From positions 23,447 to 87,446 of the forward strand of contig CAMMBV010000010.1 of the NCBI GenBank assembly GCA_946494335.1: a DNA stretch of 64,000 nt, in the 5' to 3' direction. The notes beneath the pieces are model-generated. The model was not told where the DNA came from and did no database searches. It saw only the letters and a list, made by a program, of their open reading frames with translations. Below, piece by piece: positions 7,417 to 16,910 of the stretch. The stretch comes from an uncultured Ruminococcus sp. (GTDB lineage: Bacteria > Bacillota > Clostridia > Lachnospirales > Lachnospiraceae). The translations under genes and the position numbers were made by a program. The first letter of the stretch is position 1. Each line of letters begins with the position of its first letter.

Positions 7417-8931
7417 ATGAGCAATGAATATGTTCTTGAGATGAAAAACATTAGTAAAACTTTTCCCGGTGTTAAGGCATTGGATAATGCTCATCTGAAT
7501 CTGAAATACGGTGAAGTTCTGGCGCTGTGTGGTGAGAACGGTGCTGGAAAATCTACTCTGATGAAGGTACTTTCCGGAGTATATCATGCAGATCCCGGAT
7601 CAGGTGAGATTATTTATCAAGGAAAACCGGTTCGTTATAATAGTCCTATTGAAGCGAAAAATGATGGTGTTGTCTTAATTTTCCAGGAATTATCCTTAGT
7701 AATGGATTTAACAGTAGCAGAGAATCTGTATCTGGGCAGTCTGCCGAAAAAAGGCGGCAGAATTGACTGGAAGAAGATGAATGCAGATGCACAGAAGGTA
7801 CTGGATGAGCTGGAGTGTCCGGCAAAACCGACGGATGTTATCTCCTCACTGCCCATCGCACAGCAGCAGATGGTAGAAATCGCCCGTGGTATTGCCCTGG
7901 GTGCAAAAATCCTGGTACTGGATGAGCCCACATCTTCACTGACAGAAAAGGAAAAAGATTCTCTGTTTAAGATTATCAACAAACTGAAAGCTCAGGGTGT
8001 TGGTATGGTATATATCAGCCACAAGATGGATGAAATTTTTGAGATCAGCGATCGTGTTCTGGTTATGAGAGACGGTAAACCCACCGGTGAATTCGTAACG
8101 AAAGACATCACCCTGGATGACATCGTAAACAGTATGATCGGCCGTTCTCTGGACAATTACTATTATAAATGTAAATGGAATCCGAAAGAGGAGATACTGA
8201 AGGTTGAAAATCTTTCTCTGAAAGGATACTTCAAAAATATTTCCTTTACGGTACATGCCGGTGAAGTGGTAGGTTTCTACGGACTGGTAGGAGCCGGACG
8301 TACCGAGATCATGGAAACCATTTTCGGTATCCGCAAAGCTGATTCAGGTAAAATTTACCTGGAAGGCAAAGAACAGAAAATCCGCAACAGTGTGGATGCA
8401 GTAAAAGCAAAAATCGCTTTCGTTACAGAAAACCGTAAGGAACAGGGGCTTGTTCTGGAGCAGTCCTGCCGTGATAATATTGCGCTGGCAAAACTCCCCT
8501 GGATCTCCAAACATGGTTTTGTGGACATTAAAGAAACCTATAATATTTACAATGATTATCACGATAAACTGCAGATCAGTTCTCCCAGCTCTGAGCAGCC
8601 GGTAGGAAATCTGTCCGGTGGTAACCAGCAGAAAGTCGTACTGGGTAAATGGATGACTCTGGGACCGAAACTTCTGATTCTGGATGAGCCGACCCGTGGT
8701 ATCGACGTAGGTTCAAAATCTGAGATCTACAGACTGATCGCAGATATGGCTGAAAAAGAAGGAATGGCTATTATCGTAATTTCTTCCGAGATGCCTGAGG
8801 TTATGGGTATCAGTAACCGTATCCTTACAATTTCACAGGGTAATCTGACCGGCGAGCTGGTTGGTGATGAAATCACAGAAGACAGCCTGATGAGAGCTAT
8901 CCTGATTACAGACTCTACACAGAAAGCATAA
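7417..8931 (+). CDS. Ribose-type sugar ABC transporter ATP-binding protein (tandem ATPase)
   Basis: This 504-residue cytoplasmic protein has two fused ABC domains, as in RbsA/MglA/XylG. The first has Walker A GENGAGKST at about residue 37 and Walker B ILVLDEPTSS at about 165. In the second the P-loop is degenerate (GLVGAGRTE at about 289), the signature is LSGGNQQKVVLGKW, and the Walker B is LLILDEPTRGID. This asymmetry is normal for the family. It energises the permease pair at 4232/5192 and ends the operon before a strong terminator. Confidence 0.95.
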   Translation: MSNEYVLEMKNISKTFPGVKALDNAHLNLKYGEVLALCGENGAGKSTLMKVLSGVYHADPGSGEIIYQGKPVRYNSPIEAKNDGVVLIFQELSLVMDLTVAENLYLGSLPKKGGRIDWKKMNADAQKVLDELECPAKPTDVISSLPIAQQQMVEIARGIALGAKILVLDEPTSSLTEKEKDSLFKIINKLKAQGVGMVYISHKMDEIFEISDRVLVMRDGKPTGEFVTKDITLDDIVNSMIGRSLDNYYYKCKWNPKEEILKVENLSLKGYFKNISFTVHAGEVVGFYGLVGAGRTEIMETIFGIRKADSGKIYLEGKEQKIRNSVDAVKAKIAFVTENRKEQGLVLEQSCRDNIALAKLPWISKHGFVDIKETYNIYNDYHDKLQISSPSSEQPVGNLSGGNQQKVVLGKWMTLGPKLLILDEPTRGIDVGSKSEIYRLIADMAEKEGMAIIVISSEMPEVMGISNRILTISQGNLTGELVGDEITEDSLMRAILITDSTQKA

Positions 8932-8953
8932 TTTTTTCGCAGCCTTTTATTTC

Positions 8954-9005
8954 GGCCCTGCATTCGTTTCCTTATGAAGGAACGAGTGCAGGGCTGTTTT
9001 TCTTT
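8954..9005 (+). terminator. Rho-independent terminator of the first sugar ABC operon
   Basis: A long stem (GCCCTGCATTCGTTTCCTT pairing with AAGGAACGAGTGCAGGGC) is followed by TGTTTTTCTTT. Confidence 0.9.
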
Positions 9006-9218
9006 ATATATTCACGACTTTTTATATTAATCATGGAAAAGAACATCTGCGAAAAAAATAATCAAGAATAATTTGTAAAAAGCAAGATCCGTAAATAAAT
9101 GCGCAAGACATCATATTTTAAACAGAGATAAATTGCGCTAAAATGTAGCCATAAGATAAAGAGAAGCAAGAGGACACAGTAGATCCCGCAAAAGCTGATA
9201 ATGTAAGGAGGAAAAAGA

Positions 9219-10529
9219 ATGACTATTTCATCAAAAGAAAGAGAAATCATCCGCGAGCTGGCAAAACAGGTAAAAGATGCCTCTCAGAGACCGGAAATGA
9301 AACAGAGAGAGGAACTCTGGTACGCGCACAATGAGCTGAAAACAACAGATCCTGTAATCGCAGTTTTCCCGGAAATGTCCTGGAGAGAGATCATCACACC
9401 GGAATCACTGCAGTGTGAGTGCGATGAAGCAAGAGAAATGGAATGGTTCCTGCGTGCAAAACTGTTCCGTGCCAATGTAATCGATGATGATGTTCCTGTA
9501 CATGATATCTGGGAAGTAAGAAAAATAATTACTGACACAGGCTGGGATAAATTGAATCCGAATCATAAAAATGCTGCATTTGCTAACGTAAGCTTCCGTG
9601 ACAACTGTCTGGGCGATGTGCCGCTGGCATGGAGAAATGACTTTAATTTCGATGCAGGCGCAAAACACTTCGAGCCGATCATTGACGAGCCGAGCCAGAT
9701 TTCCAGACTGGGCACACCGGAAGTTATCTATCACGAAAAAGAGACCATGGAAAAACTGAAACTGCATCAGGATGTACTGGGAGATATCCTGGATGTACGT
9801 CTGGTAGGTCTGAAATTCCTCTACATTGCCATGGTTGAGACATACTCAGACTTCCGTGGACTGGAACAGCTTATGTATGATATCTATGAGGAGCCGGAAA
9901 TGCTGCATGAAGCAATGGCAATCATGGAAGAAGGATACAACGGACTGCTGGATCAGTATCTGGAGCAGGGTCTTTTGACCGTAAACGGAAATCAGGCATA
10001 CAGCGGATCCGGCGGACAGACTTATACACATGAGATCCCCGGAGACGACAGCGTATGTACAGACCTGAAGAACTTCTTCGGTATGACAGAGTCTCAGGAG
10101 TTCACAATGGTTGGACCGAAACAGCACTGGGAATTCGTACAGGTACATGAGAAAAAAGTTGCAGACAGATTTGGTTTGTCAGCATACGGATGCTGCGAGC
10201 CCATCGAAGATAAACTGGAGTACATCAAATCCTTTGAAACCTTAAGAAGAATCTCAGTTTCTCCCTGGGCAGATGTACAGAAATGCTCCGACAGAATGGG
10301 TAAGGATTATGTATACTCCTGGAAACCCAACCCCTCTTACTACCTGAACAACTATACACCGGACAATACAGAATTCATGGAAGGTTATGTGAAAAACGTA
10401 CTGAACGTTACCAAAGACAAAAACTGTCTGGAACTTGTTCTGAAAGATACACATACCTGCAACAATGATCCGATGAGATTCGGCTCCTGGGTTAAAGACG
10501 TTCGTAAGTGGATCAAAGAAACAAGATAA
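9219..10529 (+). CDS. Uroporphyrinogen decarboxylase-fold protein, putative methyltransferase (family A, copy 1)
   Basis: This 436-residue soluble protein starts at ATG 9219 behind AAGGAGG. It is closely related to the product of 27131 (shared WYAHNELKTT/WFEHNDLKTT, PVIAVFPE, YHEKET, QQDVLGDIL, YGCCEP, RRISVSPWAD and LKDT) and more distantly to that of 10774. Family A resembles the UroD/MtaA/CmuA TIM-barrel superfamily; the YGCCEP cysteines at about residue 325 and the conserved SPWAD could be zinc and substrate sites. A heme role is unlikely because the copies sit beside sugar importers. Methyl transfer from an imported substrate is the leading guess, but no corrinoid protein is visible in the window. 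The gene is monocistronic, between two terminators. Confidence 0.7.
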   Translation: MTISSKEREIIRELAKQVKDASQRPEMKQREELWYAHNELKTTDPVIAVFPEMSWREIITPESLQCECDEAREMEWFLRAKLFRANVIDDDVPVHDIWEVRKIITDTGWDKLNPNHKNAAFANVSFRDNCLGDVPLAWRNDFNFDAGAKHFEPIIDEPSQISRLGTPEVIYHEKETMEKLKLHQDVLGDILDVRLVGLKFLYIAMVETYSDFRGLEQLMYDIYEEPEMLHEAMAIMEEGYNGLLDQYLEQGLLTVNGNQAYSGSGGQTYTHEIPGDDSVCTDLKNFFGMTESQEFTMVGPKQHWEFVQVHEKKVADRFGLSAYGCCEPIEDKLEYIKSFETLRRISVSPWADVQKCSDRMGKDYVYSWKPNPSYYLNNYTPDNTEFMEGYVKNVLNVTKDKNCLELVLKDTHTCNNDPMRFGSWVKDVRKWIKETR

Positions 10530-10565
10530 TCAGTTACAATCAGTTATAATTACTCTTCTTAATTT

Positions 10566-10601
10566 CAGCCCGCTGTCATTTGGCAGCGGGCGCTCCTTTT
10601 A
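10566..10601 (+). terminator. Rho-independent terminator
   Basis: The stem GCCCGCTG / CAGCGGGC is followed by a CTCCTTTT tract, directly after the 9219 gene. Confidence 0.85.
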
Positions 10602-10673
10602 TCTAAAAATATCTCATTTATTTCCAGTATTTATAAATATTAAAAAAAGAATATAGAAAATACTTCCTTTTTA

Positions 10674-10722
10674 TGCTTGTTTATATCTGAATTATCCAGA
10701 AAATAAGAAAATATTTATAGTA
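10674..10722 (+). promoter_or_regulatory. AraC-type operator/promoter block, copy 1
   Basis: A 49-nt block with the 15-nt dyad TCTGAATTATCCAGA at 10686-10700 and a -10-like TATAGT at 10716-10721. About 37 of the 49 positions match the block at 13170-13218 in front of the second sugar ABC operon. The AraC gene at 12173 lies between the two blocks and is the likely binder. Confidence 0.65.
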
Positions 10723-10773
10723 AAATCTTATAAAGAAAAGATAAAAACGCACAGAGAAAGGAGTTTTTGTTTT

Positions 10774-12105
10774 ATGAGTGTTGATACAGAAGTATCCGTA
10801 AGCGGAGGTGAATTATTCCGGGAACAGTATATGTATAAGCATCCGCCGGTATCTCAGATGAAAACCGGCATGCAATTTTCAGATGAAGATAAGGCCGTAC
10901 TGCGTCGTTTGGCAGAAAAAGTAGCGGAAATTGCCGAAAGAGATGATATGAAATTTAAGAAAAAGCTGTGGACGGAAAATCATGATCTTAAAAGCACCTA
11001 TCCGGTAATCTTTGTGGATCCGGAAAACGGCTGGAATGAAATCTTAACGGATGATGTATTTGAGTGTAAGGACCCTCTGGCAAGGACCTGGGAAAATACA
11101 TTGAGAAAAGATATCTATTCCGCGGAGATGATTAAAGATGACCGTGTGATTACAAAGGATTTTAATGTGCCCTGGTATTACACGGATGACGGTTTTGGCA
11201 TTACGCCGAAGATTGAGTATACCGGACAGAAAGGGGGTTCCTACCATGTACTTCCTGCTATCGAGGATTACGAGGAAGATTTTCCAAAGATGCATTTTCC
11301 TAAAATTACGGTTGACCGGGAAAAAAGCCAGCAGCTTATGGAACTGGCGAAAGATACCTTCGGGGATATCTTAAACTGCCGGTTTTCCATGAAATGGCAC
11401 TGGGCGGATGATTATCTCAATGAATTTGTCGCTTTCCGCGGCATGGAAGATTTCATGTGCGATTTTGTCACAGAGCCGGAATGGATTGAGCGGATGATGA
11501 CTTTTATGACAGATGGCATCATGGAACGATTTGACTATCTGGAGGAACAGGGGCTTTTATCTCTGAATAATGATAATACATATCTGGGGACAGGCGGACA
11601 GGGATATACCACAGATCTTCCGGCTTCCGATTTTTCAGGGAAGGTGCGGACAAAGGATATGTGGGTAACGCTGCAGGCCCAGGAAACGGTTTCCTGCAAT
11701 CCGGATATGTTTGGAGAATTCATTCTTCCTCATTTTAAAAGACTGGCGCAGCGGTTCGGACTGGCTCATTACGGCTGCTGTGAGCCCTACAATGTAAGGT
11801 GGAAATACCTGAAACAGATTCCCCATCTTCGTCATGTATCGGTGTCTCCGTGGGCGGATTACACGACGGTTCCGGATTATCTGGGCAAAAACTACATTGC
11901 CAGCGTGAAGCTGAAACCGACTCCGCTGGCGATGCCGGATATGCATGAAGAGAATGTAAGAAAGGAATGCCGCCGGGCGGTGGAAGAGACTTACGGAGGA
12001 ATCTGTGAGTTTGTCATGAAGGATAATCACACCATCGGCAATAACCCCAACAATCTGATCCGATGGACGCAGATTATGCGGGAGGAAATCGAAAGAAAAT
12101 ATTGA
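10774..12105 (+). CDS. Uroporphyrinogen decarboxylase-fold protein, putative methyltransferase (family A, divergent copy 2)
   Basis: The gene encodes 443 residues behind AAAGGAG. It has the same layout as the 9219 and 27131 proteins: KKLWTENHDLKSTYPVIFVDPENGWNEIL near residue 70, DILNCRF, YGCCEPYNVRW at about 335, RHVSVSPWADYTTV, and a final MKDNHTIGNN. A 30-residue N-terminal extension and lower similarity set it apart. It is preceded by the 49-nt operator block and followed by a terminator, then the AraC gene at 12173. It may act on the substrate imported by the 13306 system. The catalytic reaction is not shown by the sequence. Confidence 0.7.
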   Translation: MSVDTEVSVSGGELFREQYMYKHPPVSQMKTGMQFSDEDKAVLRRLAEKVAEIAERDDMKFKKKLWTENHDLKSTYPVIFVDPENGWNEILTDDVFECKDPLARTWENTLRKDIYSAEMIKDDRVITKDFNVPWYYTDDGFGITPKIEYTGQKGGSYHVLPAIEDYEEDFPKMHFPKITVDREKSQQLMELAKDTFGDILNCRFSMKWHWADDYLNEFVAFRGMEDFMCDFVTEPEWIERMMTFMTDGIMERFDYLEEQGLLSLNNDNTYLGTGGQGYTTDLPASDFSGKVRTKDMWVTLQAQETVSCNPDMFGEFILPHFKRLAQRFGLAHYGCCEPYNVRWKYLKQIPHLRHVSVSPWADYTTVPDYLGKNYIASVKLKPTPLAMPDMHEENVRKECRRAVEETYGGICEFVMKDNHTIGNNPNNLIRWTQIMREEIERKY

Positions 12106-12156
12106 AAAAAAGGGCGCGAGGAAGAAGCTGTGAGGCGGTTCTTCGCGCCTTTTTTC
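12105..12156 (+). terminator. Rho-independent terminator
   Basis: The stem GGCGCGAGGAAGAA / TTCTTCGCGCC is flanked by A7 and T6, between the 10774 gene and the AraC gene. Confidence 0.8.
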
Positions 12157-12172
12157 CGGAAAGGACTGAAAG

Positions 12173-13156
12173 ATGAAAATACGCAATGTCAGCCAGGGAA
12201 ATGGATGGGGTATAAGTTCAGTTGATGATTATGTGGATTTTCCAAAGCAGGATGAGACAGGAATTGCTGTGACAATGTGGAATCAGATGATACCGGTAAA
12301 ATTGCACAGGCATCATTTTCATGAGTTTGTGCTGATTTTAAAAGGTTCCTGCATCCATGATTACAGAGGGGTAAAAGTTGCGTTAGTGCCGGGGGATATT
12401 TTTCTGATTGAACCGGAGGAGCGGCATTCTTATGAATTAAATTCCAGTGTGGAACTGGTTAACTGCCAGTTCTATCCGGATTTACTGAGCGGGGACTGTA
12501 AAGAAGTGATCGGGAAGGTGAAAAGTAAAGTTCGGCAAATATACCGGGAACAGGATCTGGGAAGAAAGCAAGATGATCTGCTTCACGATATGATGGAAGA
12601 AAATCAGGAAAAAATAGAAGGATACGGACAGCAGGCAAAATTAAACAGGCAGGGGATTATTCATCTGGACATTCAGGAAAGAAAAGAAGTGGAGTATCTT
12701 CTGAATAAGATGATGGAAGAGCAGGAGCATATTCAAGAAGGGATAGAGAGTGTGAAATCATCCTGTCTGCAGATGCTGTTAGTATATTATCAAAGGTATC
12801 AGAGAAGAAATATGGCTGTCCGTGAGACCGTGAAAGATTTCAGAAAAGAAGCGATTTACCGATCTATTGAATATATGGAAAACCATCTGGATGAAAAAAT
12901 TGATATTGAACAGCTGGCGGCCAGCGTTTACTGGAGCAGCCGTCATTTTCGCACGGTTTTTAAAGAGGTGACAGGGCTGACGCCTGTAGAATATTTGAAT
13001 CGGGTGCGGATTGTAAAATCACTGGAATATCTGGAAAAAAATAAAAGCAGTATAAAAGAAGCGGCGGCCAGTGTGGGGATTTATGATACCAACTACTACA
13101 CCCGTCTGTTTAAAAAAATTTTAGGGTATCCGCCTAAGTATTTTAAGAGTATTTAA
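12173..13156 (+). CDS. AraC family transcriptional regulator of the second sugar system
   Basis: This 327-residue protein has an N-terminal AraC cupin domain: PVKLHRHHFHEFVLILKGSC at about residues 41-60 and VALVPGDIFLIEPEERHSYEL at about 67-87. A Glu/Lys-rich helical linker covers about residues 120-190. The C-terminal double HTH is IDIEQLAASVYWSSRHFRTVF, LTPVEYLNRVRIVKSLEYL and IKEAAASVGIYDTNYYTRLF. The gene sits between two matching operator blocks (10674-10722 and 13170-13218), which makes a UroD-like gene and an ABC operon its likely targets. Confidence 0.92.
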   Translation: MKIRNVSQGNGWGISSVDDYVDFPKQDETGIAVTMWNQMIPVKLHRHHFHEFVLILKGSCIHDYRGVKVALVPGDIFLIEPEERHSYELNSSVELVNCQFYPDLLSGDCKEVIGKVKSKVRQIYREQDLGRKQDDLLHDMMEENQEKIEGYGQQAKLNRQGIIHLDIQERKEVEYLLNKMMEEQEHIQEGIESVKSSCLQMLLVYYQRYQRRNMAVRETVKDFRKEAIYRSIEYMENHLDEKIDIEQLAASVYWSSRHFRTVFKEVTGLTPVEYLNRVRIVKSLEYLEKNKSSIKEAAASVGIYDTNYYTRLFKKILGYPPKYFKSI

Positions 13157-13169
13157 AAGTTCCAAATTG

Positions 13170-13218
13170 TGCTAATACTTTTCTGGATTATCCAGAAATT
13201 AAAAAAATGATTATGGTA
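13170..13218 (+). promoter_or_regulatory. AraC-type operator/promoter block, copy 2
   Basis: The perfect 7+1+7 dyad TCTGGATTATCCAGA lies at 13182-13196, with a -10-like TATGGT at 13212-13217. The block matches 10674-10722 in length and order and precedes the second sugar ABC operon. Confidence 0.65.
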
Positions 13219-13305
13219 TATTGAAAATATATTCAAATTGACTAAAAAGTGGAAAAGAAAGTAAAAAAACCAGCTAATGTCACCATTAACAGGAAGGAGG
13301 AGTAA

Positions 13306-14811
13306 ATGAAACAGGAGGCAAAAATGGTACTGGAGCTGAAAAACATCTCCAAATCATTTCCCGGTGTTAAAGCCCTGGACCATGTCAGTTTCAGTGTGAG
13401 GGAGGGAACCGTTCATGTGCTGGCGGGAGAAAACGGCGCCGGGAAATCCACATTGATCAAGATTATCAACGGACTTTATGTGGCAGATGAAGGCGATCTG
13501 TTTTTAAATGGGAAGAAGATCACTGTACATAATCCCCGGTATATGAACAGTATCGGCGTAGCTACTATTCATCAGGAATTAAGTCCTGTACTGGATCTGA
13601 CCATTGCGGAAAATATTTTTCTTGGCCGTGCGCCGCTTTCAAAAATCGGAACGGTTCAGTGGAAGAAAATGTATGCGCAGGCGCAGAAGCTGATTGATGA
13701 TTTTGGCTTTCATTATGACGCAAAAAGAACCATGCGTTCTCTGACGGTGTCGGATATGCAGATCATTGAAATTATCAAGGCGATTTCTGTCAATGCGAAG
13801 GTGATTATCATGGATGAACCTACTTCATCCATTACGGAAAGTGAAGTTGAAGTGCTCCATGACAAGATCAGAATGCTGAAAAGACAGGGAATCAGTTTCA
13901 TCTATATTTCTCATAAACTGGATGAGATCGGGCAGATTGGTGATGAAGTAACGATTCTGCGTGACGGAAGGACAATTTCTTCCCACAGGGTAGGAGAAAT
14001 CACTACAGATCAGATTATTGCAAAAATGGTAGGGCGGGAGATGAGTAATGTGTATCCGCCCAAGCACCCAAAGATAGGGGACACCATCCTGGAAGTAAAA
14101 AATCTGACCCGGGAAGGCGTTTTTAAGGATGTGTCTTTCAGACTGCGGGCGGGTGAAATCCTCGGTATGTCCGGGCTGGTAGGAGCAGGACGAACGGAAG
14201 TGGCAAGAGCCATCTTTGGTCTGGATCATTTTCAATCGGGTGAAATTTACCTGAAAGGGCAGAAGGTGACGGTTAAAAATGTGCCGGATGCACTGAAGGC
14301 CGGAATCATTTATCTTTCAGAGGACCGTAAGGGGGAAGGGCTGGTTTTGTGCCGGTCTATCGGGGAAAACATAGCGCTGGCCAATCTGAAGCATTTCAGC
14401 CGCGGTTTTATCCTGAACCGCAGATTGGAGGATAAGGAAACTTCAGAAATGGCGAAAAAGCTTACGGTAAAAGCCCCGTCCATCAAAACCAGCGCAGGAA
14501 GTTTAAGCGGAGGAAATCAGCAGAAAGTAGTCATTGCTAAATGGCTGCTGCAGAATCCTACAGTTTTTATTATGGATGAACCTACCAGAGGAATTGATGT
14601 GGGGGCCAAGTATGAGATTTATAAGATCATGTGTGACCTGGCGGAACAGGGTGCCGGTGTTATTATGATTTCTTCAGAGCTTCCGGAAATAATTGGAGTC
14701 TGTGACCGGACACTGGTAATGGCTGAAGGACGAGTCACGGGAGAAGTAGAAGGGGATGACCTGACACAGGAAAGGATCATGAGTTTTGCAATAGGAGGAG
14801 GACAGTCGTGA
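13306..14811 (+). CDS. Ribose-type sugar ABC transporter ATP-binding protein (second system)
   Basis: This 501-residue tandem ATPase starts behind AAGGAGGAG. The first domain has GENGAGKST at about residue 44 and VIIMDEPTSS at about 166. The second has the degenerate P-loop GLVGAGRTE, the signature LSGGNQQKVVIAKW and VFIMDEPTRGID. It is first in an operon with one permease (overlapping by 4 nt), a binding lipoprotein and a zinc alcohol dehydrogenase. It is about as similar to the 7417 ATPase as expected for separate members of the family. Confidence 0.95.
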   Translation: MKQEAKMVLELKNISKSFPGVKALDHVSFSVREGTVHVLAGENGAGKSTLIKIINGLYVADEGDLFLNGKKITVHNPRYMNSIGVATIHQELSPVLDLTIAENIFLGRAPLSKIGTVQWKKMYAQAQKLIDDFGFHYDAKRTMRSLTVSDMQIIEIIKAISVNAKVIIMDEPTSSITESEVEVLHDKIRMLKRQGISFIYISHKLDEIGQIGDEVTILRDGRTISSHRVGEITTDQIIAKMVGREMSNVYPPKHPKIGDTILEVKNLTREGVFKDVSFRLRAGEILGMSGLVGAGRTEVARAIFGLDHFQSGEIYLKGQKVTVKNVPDALKAGIIYLSEDRKGEGLVLCRSIGENIALANLKHFSRGFILNRRLEDKETSEMAKKLTVKAPSIKTSAGSLSGGNQQKVVIAKWLLQNPTVFIMDEPTRGIDVGAKYEIYKIMCDLAEQGAGVIMISSELPEIIGVCDRTLVMAEGRVTGEVEGDDLTQERIMSFAIGGGQS

Positions 14812-15773
14812 TGGGGAATGGGAAAAAGGGAAATATTTCGATCGCTGAATTTTACAGCAAGTTTGGTATTGTTTTAATTTTTGTTATTTTATTTGTTGTA
14901 ATGTCAATTATCAATCACAATTTTATTTCAGGAGTTAATTTAAGGAACGTGGTCCGACAGGTTGTTGTAATCACGATTCTGGCCTGCGGTGAGCAGCTGA
15001 TGCTGATATCGGGCATGGTAGACTTGTCTCCAGGCCGTGTGCTGGCTTTTGCCGGCACGCTGTCTGCGTACTGTATGCTGAAGACCGGAAACCTGTTTCT
15101 GGCGCTGATTGTCGGTTTGGCCTGTGGTCTTCTGTTCGGTGTGATCAACGGTGCATTGATTACAGCTTTTGATATTCCGCCATTTATCGCTACTTTGGCA
15201 TCCATGCAGATGGCGGATGGCGCGATTATGGCATTTACGGGAGGGCAGAATTATTCCAACCTCCCGGCTTCCTTTAATTTCTTAGGACAGGGCTATATCG
15301 GATTTATACCGTTTCCGGTAATTATCATGATTATTGTGCTGATTATTACATATATCATCCTGGCCTGGACGCCAATTGGACGTGCGCTGTATGCAATCGG
15401 CGGCAACCAGGCGGCCGCTCTGGCTTCCGGTATCCGGGTGAAAAAAGCGAAGTTTTTTGCCTGTGCTTTCGGCGGCGTCTGTACAGGACTGGCAGGAATT
15501 CTGCTGATGGCTCGTATGAGTTCCGGACAGCCGGCAGCAGGAGAAGGCATGGAGATGGATGCCATCACAGCCGTTATCGTCGGAGGAACCAGTATGAGCG
15601 GCGGTGTCGGAAATATTTTAAATACGATTGTCGGTTCTCTTATTATCGGTATTATTAAAAACTTTATGAATCTGCAGAACATCAATTCTTCCTTCCAGGA
15701 TATCGTACTTGGTATTCTGATCTGTGTGGCGGTAATCATTGATGTACAGGTTCGTAAAGCTAATACAAAATAA
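14808..15773 (+). CDS. Ribose-type sugar ABC transporter permease (second system)
   Basis: This 321-residue membrane protein has the family signature GEQLMLISGMVDLSPGRVLA at about residues 61-80, GGNQAAALASGIRVKK at about 197, and VIVGGTSMSGGVGNIL at about 257. Its start overlaps the ATPase stop by 4 nt. As the only permease here it probably works as a homodimer. The binding protein follows 22 nt downstream. Confidence 0.93.
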   Translation: MMGNGKKGNISIAEFYSKFGIVLIFVILFVVMSIINHNFISGVNLRNVVRQVVVITILACGEQLMLISGMVDLSPGRVLAFAGTLSAYCMLKTGNLFLALIVGLACGLLFGVINGALITAFDIPPFIATLASMQMADGAIMAFTGGQNYSNLPASFNFLGQGYIGFIPFPVIIMIIVLIITYIILAWTPIGRALYAIGGNQAAALASGIRVKKAKFFACAFGGVCTGLAGILLMARMSSGQPAAGEGMEMDAITAVIVGGTSMSGGVGNILNTIVGSLIIGIIKNFMNLQNINSSFQDIVLGILICVAVIIDVQVRKANTK

Positions 15774-15795
15774 AAAGAAAAGGAGAAGAGAAGGT

Positions 15796-16887
15796 ATGAA
15801 GAAAAAGTTATTGGCAATGGGGTTGGCAGGAATTATGACGCTGAGCATATTTGGCTGCAGCGGCGGCTCTGGCACGGAGGAAACGACGTCAGATACATCG
15901 ACTGCTCAGGAAAATACGCAGACGGATGATGAAAAAGAGTCTTCCGCAGATGAAACCGCCTCTGCCGACAGCGGGGAAATGGAAGACTGGGAAAAAGAGT
16001 TGGCCGAACAGTATGAAGTGAGCGGCGACGAAGAATATGTATGGGGCTATGTAGCGCAGAGCTTTACGGATACATTCTGTTCCAGAGTACAGAAGGCAAT
16101 GGAAGATTATGTAGCACAGAATTTTCCTAATGTAACCCTTAACGTAGGAGATGGAAAACAGGAAGTTAATACACATATTGAGCTGGCGGAAAATTTTATC
16201 ACACAGGGCGTAGACTGTCTGATCGTAACGGCGTCTGATTCAAATGGAGAGGTTGTAATCTGTGATATGGCCAAAGAAGCAGGCATTCCTTTCGTGGTTG
16301 TAAATTCAGATATCGCCTGTGATCCCATGGATCACTGGTTTGTAGGCTCTGATCATTATGTGTCCGGTCATTTACAGGGAGAATACCTGGTTGAAAATGT
16401 GGATGATTCTGAGACTGTGAACGTATGCTATCTGGGAGGTACTGATGGTTTTACTCATACCACGCTGCGCCGTCAGGGATTTTATGATGCGCTGGATGAA
16501 GCCGGATATAATTATAAAGCGCTGGCGGATCTGGAAGGCGAGTATTTAAGAGACAGAGGCATGGAAATTACAGAAGACTGGCTGATTCAGTATGGAGAAG
16601 ATATTGATGTTATTGTAGCGGCTAATGATGAGATGGGCATGGGAGCTTTAAATGCCATTCAGGCAGCCGGTATGAGTGATATAATTGTATGCGGTATTGA
16701 CGCAAATGACGATGCAAAGGAAGCAGTAAAAGCGGGAACATTCGGATGCACTGTATTCCAGAATGCAGAAGGTCAGGGAAAATGGGGAGCAATCGCGGCT
16801 TATGCAGCATCCCAGGGAAAAGATTTTGCGACTTTGGATATTCCCTATGAGCTGGTGACCGCTGATAATCTGGATCAATACAATTAA
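15796..16887 (+). CDS. Sugar ABC transporter substrate-binding lipoprotein (second system)
   Basis: The gene encodes 363 residues from ATG 15796, behind AAAAGGAGAAGAGAAGG; an upstream in-frame extension into the permease gene lacks a signal sequence. Residues 1-20 are a lipoprotein signal ending LSIFGC, followed by a Ser/Thr/Glu-rich linker to about residue 60. A peripla_BP_4 domain follows (YVWGYVAQSFTDTFCSRVQKA, QGVDCLIVTASDSNGEV, DVIVAANDEMGMGALNAIQAAG). The ligand is unknown; the zinc dehydrogenase next in the operon points to a polyol or a hydroxylated sugar. Confidence 0.92.
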   Translation: MKKKLLAMGLAGIMTLSIFGCSGGSGTEETTSDTSTAQENTQTDDEKESSADETASADSGEMEDWEKELAEQYEVSGDEEYVWGYVAQSFTDTFCSRVQKAMEDYVAQNFPNVTLNVGDGKQEVNTHIELAENFITQGVDCLIVTASDSNGEVVICDMAKEAGIPFVVVNSDIACDPMDHWFVGSDHYVSGHLQGEYLVENVDDSETVNVCYLGGTDGFTHTTLRRQGFYDALDEAGYNYKALADLEGEYLRDRGMEITEDWLIQYGEDIDVIVAANDEMGMGALNAIQAAGMSDIIVCGIDANDDAKEAVKAGTFGCTVFQNAEGQGKWGAIAAYAASQGKDFATLDIPYELVTADNLDQYN

Positions 16888-16910
16888 AGCGCGAGAAAGG
16901 TGATTGTAAA

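Noticed and set aside
9219..12105. UroD-like genes as part of heme biosynthesis
   Set aside because: No other heme genes are near, the sequences differ from HemE, and each copy is tied to an ABC importer or its regulator.
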